A DNA stretch of 64,000 nucleotides, taken from NCBI GenBank assembly GCA_946894095.1, contig OX335644.1, positions 11,823,595 to 11,887,594 on the forward strand, in the 5' to 3' direction. Below, piece after piece: positions 55,101 through 64,000 of this stretch. The notes under the pieces were generated by a model. The model was not told the origin of the DNA. It was given only the letters and a program-made list of their open reading frames with translations, and did not search any database. A program made the translations under genes and the position numbers. The DNA comes from Incurvaria masculella (Eukaryota > Arthropoda > Insecta > Lepidoptera > Incurvariidae). Positions within the stretch are counted from its first letter, which is position 1; each line of letters starts with the position of its first letter.

Positions 55101-58100
55101 ACAGCTTGAAGAAGAAAAACCACAGAATATCTAGTAAAAACTTGTATGGAGTTTGACGTTTTTACGGAAAACGCCAGTCGATCGGTTTGCCGTAAACGCC
55201 AATTTAGGTGACAACTGGGACTACAGGCTCGGTACAATAAAAAGATGCCAGTATAATCTTCTTTAAATTGAATTTCCTATGCAATACTTGCAAGCTTTAA
55301 AATGTCTCTTGAACTGTGTTATCGACTGTCAATCTCACCTTTTAGACAATAAGGTTCATAGTGTTCGATACAATAAGCCTATTCTGTGAACACTAGTGGG
55401 TGCATTTTGTATCTCTTATATAAAGGTTAGGTTAGGTTTTGTTTATTGTATGTACACTCAATAAGTTCATTGTCCTATTGTTGTAACCCTTCCACCACGG
55501 GCCTTATGGTCTACAGGAATGGTTTAATCCAAACTGTTTAAGATACATTGTTTTGTACATAACGTATGTGTATTATATTGGATAAATAAATAAATAAAAA
55601 ATAAAAAAAAACACCAGGTATGAGTGAGAATGAAAGCTAAATATTTTCATTACAAAAGTTGCATAGACATTGCTTGTGAATACAGGTGGGTTTTTCTAAC
55701 CATTACCAGAAAAAAATAACAAATTTATGCAGATGGCATGTGGCATGGTTCAATCAGCAAATAACTAGTAGATTGTTTAAAAAATAGATTTCGAAATGAA
55801 TTGCCAAATAGTACCTCTCACCACATTTTCATCGTATAGCTGCAATGACCTTCTTTATTACGCTATCACAAGCCACAAAAGAAGATATGGCAACGTCGCA
55901 TTTCTGGTCCTAATTTATTTTAGATAACCTTTTTACTTATTTACATAAAGCACGCTTTAAGTTACATAGTCCCATGGGATGTGAATGCAATTTTTAAGGC
56001 ACTTGTTCAAACTTTGCTTTTTGTTAACTGGTTTATTTTATTTCATAAATGCACACCTTGGATTCATAAATTTTCCAAGGCAAAGATGAAGTGAGCGTGA
56101 GCCTTTCATTGCAACTTTAATTTATCAGTTATGCATCTAGCTTGAATTGGAACGCAAGACGAAAGTTAATTAAGTCCTTGATGGAAAATGTAACCTTAAT
56201 GAAATCAGATGCTATATTACCTAACTCCTAGTTCAAGGCTTGAACATACAAATGCAATACTGCAACACATCTGCTTCTGTGCTTTGTCAATGCCGTCTTA
56301 CCGGCTTCCGGTTCTGCTAAAGAATAATTGTATACATTTCATTAAATTTCATCGTATTGATACTGTGTTGTCCATTGGTTAGGAAAATTAGTTAGATAAA
56401 TGGATAGACTTTAAAATGTTGTGTGTGTCCAACCAATTTCCGAGTTACTATTTAAAAATACGAGCTAAACCATAATTTATGCACAAAATTGTATATAAGA
56501 TTTTGATGAAATGCATATTCAGACAAATGTCAAATTTCTGTCCCTTTTAATACTTAACGAATCTACCAGAAGCCAATTGATTCTCAGTTGATCTGATACC
56601 CTTAATTTTATGTCATAATGAATTTTTGAGAGATAATAGAAGTAATGTTGATCTGTCGTACATTGCAGGTGGATCAGTTTGAATCGGAAATAGAATCCCT
56701 CTTGGCGGGCAAGAAGAAGCGGCTGGACAAGGAGAAGCAAGACCGCATGGAGGAGTTCAAGGGAAAGCTTGAGAAGCATCGGTTTCACATAAAGAAACTG
56801 GAGACCTTGCTGCGAATGCTGGACAATATGTCGGTTGAGGTCGATCAGGTAGGTGGAGTAAGTCCCACAACTATTCTAGTGTCGTGGCTATGTGTTGTTC
56901 CCTCTCTCATCTCTCCTTTATCACAATTTGCTCAACGCATGCACTTCTTCACTACCAATCTTTCTCAAATAATGGTTTAAGTTTTTATGAAGTGATTAAC
57001 TAATACATGAATACTGTATTATAGTTGTTTCCTGGCTTCCTGATGCAAGAAAGATATTCTTGATTTGCTTTCAGTGTGAATTGTGCATCAGTGTGCTGAC
57101 AAAGTAATGGTAGACAACCATCCTTTAATACTTGGAATATTATAATTTTGTATTTTTATTAATAACAATGTTTGTGCTGACATAAATGAATAACATACTT
57201 TTAACGATTACTTAATTATGCCTGTTCAGGTTCACTAACCAATATTAATTTGAGTTATTTTCATATTGTTGGCCTGTTTTAATAGTTAATAATTCATAGT
57301 TTTAGTGTTTTCCTTATATTGCTCCTAATGTGTGATCTTGTAATTCAGTTGCCAAAAGAAACTTAAATATACTTGAGACTCCAAATTATAAATCGAAAAA
57401 CTCATCTCAACAGGGCCCTGTGCAGCTGACAAGGATATTAAACAAGATGTGTAATTCCAGTGGTCGAGTCACTTGCAAAAGCTAACTATTTAAATTTTAA
57501 TTTAATGTTAAGCTTGTGTTCACAGTTTTCTCGGTGGTGTTCCAGATAAGGCGGATCCGAGAAGATGTGGAGTACTACATAGACTCGTCACAGGAGCCCG
57601 GTTTCCAGGAGAACATTTACATCTACGATGATATCCGTGGCCTCGACGAGATCGAGCTTAGTGGCGTGGGGCTGGCCTCCTCTGCCACGGACAGTAACTC
57701 CGGGGATTCGAGACACTCACCAATCAGTATGATATCAGGTTGGTGGTCGGTCTTATTGGTAAAATATATATTTTAAGGTCCCGCTGCAAGAAAGATACAT
57801 GATTGTGTAGTGGAAGTAGGTGCTAAGAAAGGGGAAGATGTTAGACCCATTGACAGTAGCAGGGTATCAAACGATATCGGGACTAGCGCTGCCCTCATCA
57901 TCTGGTCTCCAAAGACTAGGATGTAAAAAGTATCCAGTCCTGTTCTCGACCTCCCTCTCTCTACCTATCCATATTATGTAGGACGCACTCAGTGATAACT
58001 ATTATTTATCATCCTCTTGATCTCCTGATTACAGCAAAGATTTCAGTCCTGAACCCATTTATTGTCAGGTCTACTAAATTGCAGGACAAAGACACACCCT

Positions 58101-61100
58101 TTTGCACACCAGTTTTATTTTAATATTAAAAAGCATAACAATTGTTAAAAACGTTACAAGCATGTATGGCACATCTAACGGAAGCTATTGTTACAGGGGC
58201 GAGTCCACCAGCGTCACCTATCCTAGAACATCACAACCACCTAACGGACTCAATAGACTCTACCACGGAAAAGAAAAAGAAAGAAGAGGTCATGAAGGTA
58301 CATTCCATCTCGGTTTTACTTGCATGACATTACAATCGAATAATCTATACCAATCCAAATAGTCCGCTTCAATGAATGTGAGTCCTAAAACCGTCGTCCA
58401 TTCCACTTATTTTGTCAGAAAGTCTTAAAACAATTACTTACTTTCCATTGTAGTATCTGTCAGTGTTGGTCAACTTTGAACATTACATTTAAATATTTGC
58501 TGGTTTTATTTGGACTTGTGAATTTTAATGAAATGTGTGTTCTTAATTCAAATTGTGTCATCCATTTTAATTATAACACTGAAGAAACATAAAAAAAATT
58601 GCACACTTAACACGTTGAAGGTCGAGGCAAAACTGGCATGCTTCACGACCAATGGGCGTCGCCCTAGGGTAGAACTGTTTTCAATCTTCCCAGTTAAGCA
58701 GGTGGTCATATTTACAAGGCAAGAGTAGTTTAATTAGATTAGTTTACAGCACCAGAAAGTCATAAGTTCTGAATATATTGCAATTTATAATTTTTGTTCA
58801 AGGAAAGTTTGTGTTACTAAAAATTACTTGTTATCTATTCTGAAATATATTTATCAATTTTGAAACCTATTAGCATTTCGTAGGGGCCCAATTAGTCCTC
58901 TTAAATCATAAAAAACAATTTAAACAATCTTGCGAGAAGGGCTAAGGTTGTGGCGTGAGAACCACGTCCCCTAGAAAGAAAATGCGCATTATTTCCCTGG
59001 ATGCCATGCGGTTCTCGTGGGGATAAAGGTATTTTTTTATATTGACATATAGAGATAGTTGAATCAGTTTTATCTTAAAAGACATCTCACTAAATCCTCA
59101 CTTAAAAACCTAAAATCTACCTTACAAAAATTTAAAAGGTATGTGGAAAAAACGGTGACTCCACGGCGTTCAACGTGTTATAAAGATTCAGGGGGAATTT
59201 AATAGAATATTTTGTTTCTGCAAACACTTATTTAATAGTTTTAGAAATTGCACATGTGTTGTATTGCCTGTGTTCATAACATAGTTTCTAAGCAAAGTTT
59301 AACAAAAATGAAAGTAAAAGAACCCTAAAATAGATGTTTGCAAAATAAAAGAAAAGAAAAGGCAAATATTTTCACGTTTTATCCTGCTTAATACTTTGTT
59401 CAAAACGGACCATTCTTGACCGTATTGCAGAATTTAGCTTGATATTGCATTACTTTTAAATTCTTAAATTTTGTCTTCCTAGAAAAATAATACAATTTGT
59501 GGCCGAATGCTCAAGATTTCTGTGTAATGACTTCGTAGTTTTTGCTTTGAGTGTTGTAATGGAAACAATAAAATTGTATGTATTTGCATTGCAGCCCGTT
59601 AAACCCTTACCGTTAAGAGCAGTGAACAACAGTGCAGCGAATAATAGCACCTCTAATGTTAGTTCCTTGCTCAATAATTCGGCAGCTTCAGTAAATAGGT
59701 CAGTCCCAACTCTATTCAATATTACTTACACTTTTTTTTGTCTGCCAGGACATATTTTCAATTTCATTCAATATGTATGCATATGAGTTAGGACAAATCT
59801 CGTCTCCAAATAGATCTCGAGATCTTCATGCGATATTTGTTTTATCTCAATATTGGTAACGCAATAGGCAAAAATGTTGCAATAATAACTACACCCCCCA
59901 AAACATTCAACCCTGTATTCAAAAAGTAAGTCAAATGTAAGCAAATTACTAAAAACTTTTTGGATATTAAGCTCTATTCTCATATCTTTTTTTATTATTA
60001 ACATTGATTCTTTTTACTTTCTGAACACAGGGGCTTCAATTCAATATCATCAGATCGAAATATGCTTTTGTCTTTTTTGTAAGAATTCTGTAAGATATCA
60101 TTTCATAAATCTAGTTATTATCCTTTACAAATGACTGACAATGGTTATGTTCATGAAGTGTTGAGAGTACTTTGAAGTGATTTGACTCAAGTATCTAGTA
60201 TACCTATGTAAAAGGTTTCTTTGATTTTCTTAAAATTACTCATTGCGATCCTTTGTCTGTCTAAAACTTTACATTTTCGGCTTAAATATTTGTGCCTTCA
60301 TGCGTCCCTGCCTTTATTTAATTATTGACTTATTTTTACTTTATTTCATTAATGTAATTAGGTTATTGATGATTTGCTGTCTGGCCATTTTTACTTCTCT
60401 AATTCTGAAAGAGGGTACTTATGTTGGGTGCACTCACTATTTGAAGGACTGACAAAAGAAGTATCGAAAACAAAAAGTGTTGTGGTGTGACGCGACCCAT
60501 AGCTTACCCGGTTTTAAGACACCGCAAGACCCACGTATCTGGCTTGATCGACGGGGCATCATACACTTTGTACTGTTATGTTGATGAACAATTAGGTCAT
60601 ATATTTCAGTTTAATTTCTGACTTCACATGCACTAAAAGTATTTTAAGTATTTTTGGAACAGCAGCAATGTTTTTTGTTCAAAATGTCATGAATTTTATC
60701 CATGACAGCCACACATTGAATTCCCTATTCACCCAATTTGATAAAGTATTGCTGTAATCGTCTTGCAAGCCAAATTCCCCCAAAAGCTGTAAAAATTGGT
60801 TTGCAAAATGCATATTCTTCTCCAGTATATCGCAACTCCAGGACTCCGAAGCCATACTGACGATGTATGTAAACAGCATGTGTGTTGGCCAAGCAACTTA
60901 CGTCGGGTCAATGTAAGTATGCAAATCAATTTGTGCAGCAACCACGTAAATTAGATAAAAATAATGGATATGTAAAATAATTTGGCTTGTATTGCATTGT
61001 GGAATCCCTGTGATTGTATTGAGCACGTCACGTGTAATGGAATGAACATCTTGATTTAACTTATGGGACATTGGGCGCTAAGGTGGGTGTGGTGGTGTGC

Positions 61101-64000
61101 AGCTCGAGTCTGAACAACTCGCACGGGGCGCCTGGGCGGGGCGCGACGCCACCGCCCCCGGGAGCGGGGCCCGTATGCTCCACGCCCAGCAAACACGCGC
61201 CGCCGCCGCCCGCTGCGCCCAGTCCGCACCACCATCCGCCGCTGTCGCTCTCTTTCAACACCGGTTAGTGCTATTTGTCGTTTCTGCTCAATTTGTTGTG
61301 TATGTGGTGCATTAAGATGTTTCAGTAACTGGAAGATCTGAGTTCTGCTTGATGATTCTGGTTGGTATTTCTTCTGAACCTTGTTGTTTTTGGCAACTTT
61401 CTTTTGCTTTCTCTTTGTTACTAATAAGCTTTGTTATTATGAGTATGTAAAGGCTGGTATTACTATCGTCCCTCAAATCTGGCCCCTACACAAGATTCAC
61501 TTATGTCTTAAGCCTGGCTTAACACTGAGCTGGGCATCAGTTGTCAATGATTTTGTAAACTGCACGAAATTTATGTGGCTTTATGTGGGTACTATATGTG
61601 GCAACAGTCTAGTCTGCGTTAAAAAACAAAAGTAAATAAATTCATGAGTGCATTTTTACCTCAGAATTTTTGGAAATTGAAAAAACTTTTATGGTTTTAT
61701 GCCTCAAAAAAATTAAATCTATGCCTCAAAAAAACAGTTTTTTTTAGATAAATTTGATTTAATTTAATTCTAGGTAGATAGAGATATTTTTGAGCATGTG
61801 CACGTTTCTCAGCGCTACATAGGAAACAATTCAAGCCAACATTACGGAAACATTCAAATGAAAAGATTAGCATAGAGTCTTGAACTTTTCTGGAAACTTT
61901 AATACTTGTTTTTGAACACTTTGAATCCTATCTGTGGTTTGTTTAATACCTTAGAGAGGCGAGTTTATTTTGTTAGTTAAAATTGCAAACTATCACTTCC
62001 CGATCGAAACTCGTTTGCATTAAACAGTTTCCAATTGAAAGCAGCAAGAACGTCGAATTCACCAAACTGAGAATGTTCGGCTATTTAATCCCTTAAAATT
62101 TCAACTACCTGCGCCCGGAGCTAGTTGCATCCCTTTTCGTCATCAACAAAAGAGTGAGGACGCACTTCGCTAAAAGGCATAGCACAAAAATATCTCGTTG
62201 AGGGACACCTTTAAACTCGGCTATGTGATGCTTAACAATTTCAGAAAAGGAAAAATCCTTCACTAAAACTTATCTGTTTGTTCAAAGACATTATCCAATT
62301 CTTAATGTGGATTAGAAATTAGTATCAAATAGTGAGTGTATAAGTACATCTGTATTTTCATCACTTCTAATTTTAGAATAACTGCGGGGTTTTTCGCTTT
62401 GTATTTGACTGATTGTATCTTAATTTACTCTTTAATGATTCGGGTGTTCAAGTCGTGATGTTTTTTTATTTTTGGTTGTGATTTATGATGTAGCAGGGTG
62501 CATCCACAATCATTCGGAGGGTTTACAATTGGAATTGTTGGTAATAATTCCCTATTACTAACTAACTAGCTGTGGTACCTTCCGGCTCCGCTCTGCTCAA
62601 TGACAGCTGAATTATATCCCGGCTAAAAGTCTGGTCCAAAAGGCTAGTCAACGACAATGTCTCTACCTACGAAATTAGATCAAAATCGGTTGAGCCGATG
62701 TGGCGTGATTGGATAAGAACACATCTAAATAATGTCATTAATACATTCATTGGAAAGAATTTACATAAAATCTTTAATTGTAAAAAATTGGGCTCGAATT
62801 CTCCCATGTTCTTTTAAAGCATTTACCGCCGAGACTACCCTTTACTGGCAGTACTTCATTGCCATGGATGGAAAACCTGGTGATTTTTTATTGCTACTTC
62901 GACCATCTTTCACTCAGTGTGATGATACTTGCCAACTCAGGCGGCATTAACCCTGATTCACCTAGTTAGTAAGAAAGAGAACCTAAAGGAGATATGCAAC
63001 CGGAGCTCCAGTGACTTTTTTGGCGTAAAAGAAATGTAATCGATAGTGTTCGAAACCATCGATAATTATTATTAATGATTTGAATTTTCAAATATTTCGA
63101 ATTTCATGAGAACTTCAGCTAATATAATTCGATCTAAACAGACTTTGAACAAATAGTTCCCTTGCAGAAAGAGTAAAGCCATCTGTTATCCAATTTTTAA
63201 ACAATTTACAATTATTGAAATGTTCGTAATTTATTACTATAATTCTTTTTTCAATTAGGTATATTGTGCCACTACCCGAACCATTATATTTATTTTCAAA
63301 AATTCATTGATACACAATATATCTTAGCTAAAATGATAATCCGATGCGCAGTGCCATCTATTGCATAATAGTGATAATATGTTGTATTTGTTTTTTCGAA
63401 TTGCACGTTTCTCTCGAATATTCACTTTTTATCATAATATCCATAGTTGACCGCATATCTTTTTTTGTAAAAATTCAAATTCGTATATGTCGAAATGTAG
63501 ACACAGCCGTCAATAAAACCAAATGAGTATTATGTGCCGAGACACCAAGTTGTTTCCGTAAGTTTTTCCCAACTCTTTAATACACACAGCACTGCGGATT
63601 CTGTAGGAAAAATAACCACATTACCATTGTTTTCTCTAACATCAAATAAATATGTCAGTCCACATACTATTTCATGTAACTTCGATACGAAGTGCTTGAA
63701 CTAGCAATATTCTTATTTTTTCCCTAAGAATAACTCTCTACGGTGGTGTGCCCACTAAAATGAGCTAGAAAATCTAAGAATAACCTGCAAATGATTATAA
63801 CATTAAAAAAACTGGAACCTTGGACCTCTGGCTCAGGAAGCGACGCCCAGCGCGCTGCACTAAACAAGAAACTTGTTCAAATTGCGAAAATAGTAATCAC
63901 TTTAGTAAATGCATCACTGAGACTTTAGATGCATCTGCTGACGTTTCTATGAGTTTACAGTGTCTGAAATGTATCAATTCGAATTCACCTTAGTCAAAAC
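52150..64000 (+). CDS. CNOT3: CCR4-NOT complex subunit 3 (Not3), 5' part of gene
   Basis: A subunit of the cytoplasmic CCR4-NOT deadenylase that binds NOT1/NOT2 and helps shorten mRNA poly(A) tails. Exons: 52150-52174, 52565-52797, 54349-54504, 56669-56848, 57546-57738, 58197-58297, 59595-59698 and 61103-61263, all in phase with GT-AG sites, giving about 384 residues. Residues 1-240 are the conserved helical NOT3 N-terminal domain ([88 protein letters not shown]). A low-complexity Ser/Asn/Pro-rich linker follows. The C-terminal NOT box is beyond the window. Nothing is broken. Confidence 0.97.
52565..52797 (+). CDS. CNOT3: CNOT3 exon 2
   Basis: Acceptor tttcag|GCG and donor ACG|gtaaga. It encodes [60 protein letters not shown] and FRKLIET. 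High charge, predicted long helices. Confidence 0.96.
52798..54348. other. CNOT3 intron 2
   Basis: Holds the CCGT-family repeat at 53385-53665 and small palindromes around 54027-54280. No exon is seen in the rest. Confidence 0.6.
53385..53665 (-). repeat. near-complete copy of the CCGT-microsatellite repeat
   Basis: Starts AAAACCGGCCAAGTGCGAGT, then CGGACCCGCACACGAAGGGT, AGCCCTGTGACAGACGGACA, AGCGGAGGCTTAGTAATAGG, and ends CCCTTTGGGTACGGAACCCT. It gives the two natural ends of the roughly 280-bp basic element. Confidence 0.85.
54349..54504 (+). CDS. CNOT3: CNOT3 exon 3
   Basis: 52 codons, phase 0 (gttacag|CAA and CAG|gtatcc). [20 protein letters not shown], then [20 protein letters not shown] and SIDALNLQ. 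Confidence 0.96.
54790..54880 (+). mobile_element. SINE 3' fragment abutting a MITE
   Basis: CATAAAGGGCATGTTCTATG, GTGGCATCTAGTTCCTTCGG and TGTGCCATTAGCCTTCCATA. It stops where the MITE at 54881 begins, so the MITE probably inserted at its end. Confidence 0.6.
54881..55230. mobile_element. MITE, best copy of the 1415-1767 family
   Basis: The right end GCCAATTTAGGTGACAACTG, GGACTACAGGCTC mirrors the left end AGCCTGAAGTCCCTGTTAAC, ACCTAAATTGGCG. The inner arm ACGCCAGTCGATCGGTTTGC pairs with GCAAACCGATCGACTGGCGT. TIRs are about 75 bp. Confidence 0.85.
55231..56668. other. rest of CNOT3 intron 3
   Basis: AT-rich. An (AAAT)n stretch at 55583-55612 may be a retroposon tail. Nothing coding is seen. 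Confidence 0.6.
56669..56848 (+). CDS. CNOT3: CNOT3 exon 4
   Basis: 60 codons, phase 0 (ttgcag|GTG and CAG|gtaggt). [40 protein letters not shown] and [17 protein letters not shown]: a coiled-coil segment. Confidence 0.96.
57546..57738 (+). CDS. CNOT3: CNOT3 exon 5
   Basis: Acceptor gttccag|ATA and donor TCAG|gttggt. [20 protein letters not shown], then [19 protein letters not shown] and a Ser-rich tail ([15 protein letters not shown]). It ends the N-terminal domain and begins the linker. Confidence 0.94.
58197..58297 (+). CDS. CNOT3: CNOT3 exon 6
   Basis: Acceptor gttacag and donor AAG|gtacat. [20 protein letters not shown] then [13 protein letters not shown], matching the SPxxSP..KKKR-type segment of the linker. 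101 nt, too short to stand out alone. Confidence 0.85.
58606..59181. mobile_element. piggyBac-like MITE with TIR CACGTTGAA
   Basis: Left TTAACACGTTGAAGGTCG and right GGCGTTCAACGTGTTATAA are inverted copies. The TTAA at the left and TTAT at the right fit a TTAA target with one change. The interior has no open frame. It lies in CNOT3 intron 6. Confidence 0.6.
59595..59698 (+). CDS. CNOT3: CNOT3 exon 7
   Basis: Acceptor ttgcag|[23 protein letters not shown] then [12 protein letters not shown]. The donor is the unusual AATAG|gtcagt. The phase fits exon 8. An Asn/Ser-rich linker. Confidence 0.82.
59699..61102. other. CNOT3 intron 7
   Basis: AT-rich, with no recognisable repeat or exon by eye. 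Confidence 0.5.
61103..61263 (+). CDS. CNOT3: CNOT3 exon 8
   Basis: Acceptor gtgtgcag and donor CACCG|gttagt. [20 protein letters not shown], then Pro/His-rich [20 protein letters not shown] and [13 protein letters not shown]. It is strongly GC-rich (about 70%) against an AT-rich intron. It ends in phase 1, so the gene continues past the window. Confidence 0.85.
61264..64000. other. CNOT3 intron 8 up to the window edge
   Basis: No exon continuing the phase-1 frame was found. Contains a dispersed repeat at 62570-62740 (GGCTCCGCTCTGCTCAATGA, ATCAAAATCGGTTGAGCCGA) and a reverse SINE at 62800-62980. At 63845-63990 a plus frame reads [13 protein letters not shown] and then CLKCINSN, which could be a zinc-knuckle-like LINE remnant cut by the edge. 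Confidence 0.45.
62800..62980 (-). mobile_element. SINE fragment
   Basis: CATGGATGGAAAACCTGGTG, TTATTGCTACTTCGACCATC and CTTGCCAACTCAGGCGGCAT correspond to the SINE body in reverse. Confidence 0.6.

Noticed and set aside
61061..61261. Minus and alternative plus frames over the GC-rich exon at 61103
   Set aside because: The CNOT3 frame is fixed by splice phase; the others are shadows of GC-rich sequence.

Overview
This is a nuclear genome window from an insect, almost certainly a lepidopteran (moth or butterfly). The reasons are small GT-AG exons in AT-rich introns, two host proteins that read as insect orthologues, and a dense load of lepidopteran-type repeats. These include a tRNA-derived SINE in about 17 copies, a repeat carrying (CCGT)n tracts and an AAAACCGGCC end, many inverted-repeat elements, and jockey/I-like and CR1-like LINE pieces. 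There is no operon structure, CRISPR or bacterial signal.

Left half (about 0.45-34 kb, minus strand): a PFKFB gene (6-phosphofructo-2-kinase/fructose-2,6-bisphosphatase). Seven shared exons carry the kinase domain (GLPARGKT P-loop) and the bisphosphatase domain (RHGES and SHQAVMR). Two mutually exclusive first coding exons, at 33875-34052 and 15219-15282, both end in phase 1 and both fit the phase of the first shared exon. This implies two promoters about 18.7 kb apart. The C-terminal end near 453-525 is uncertain.

The roughly 20 kb intron 1 is mostly transposon-derived. Its central feature is a 3.07 kb element at 21088-24161 with a perfect 5-bp CCCGC target-site duplication, terminal inverted repeats of about 650 bp and a broken RAG1-like (Transib-type) transposase. 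The long terminal repeats contain a SINE segment in both arms. The element sits in the first unit of a four-unit array of a roughly 526-bp repeat.

Middle (38.9-41.6 kb, plus strand): a compact three-exon gene for a 236-residue protein that I do not recognise, with an AATAAA downstream. A 5.9 kb LINE at 42071-47956 follows, with both ORFs open and an exact 12-bp target-site duplication. It is probably recent and may be active.

Right part (52.15 kb to the edge, plus strand): the first eight coding exons of CNOT3/Not3, a CCR4-NOT deadenylase subunit. They hold the full N-terminal coiled-coil domain and the start of the low-complexity linker. The C-terminal NOT box lies beyond the window.

All exon boundaries were read by eye from splice sites, reading phase and protein similarity. 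Repeat edges are approximate unless a target-site duplication is given.
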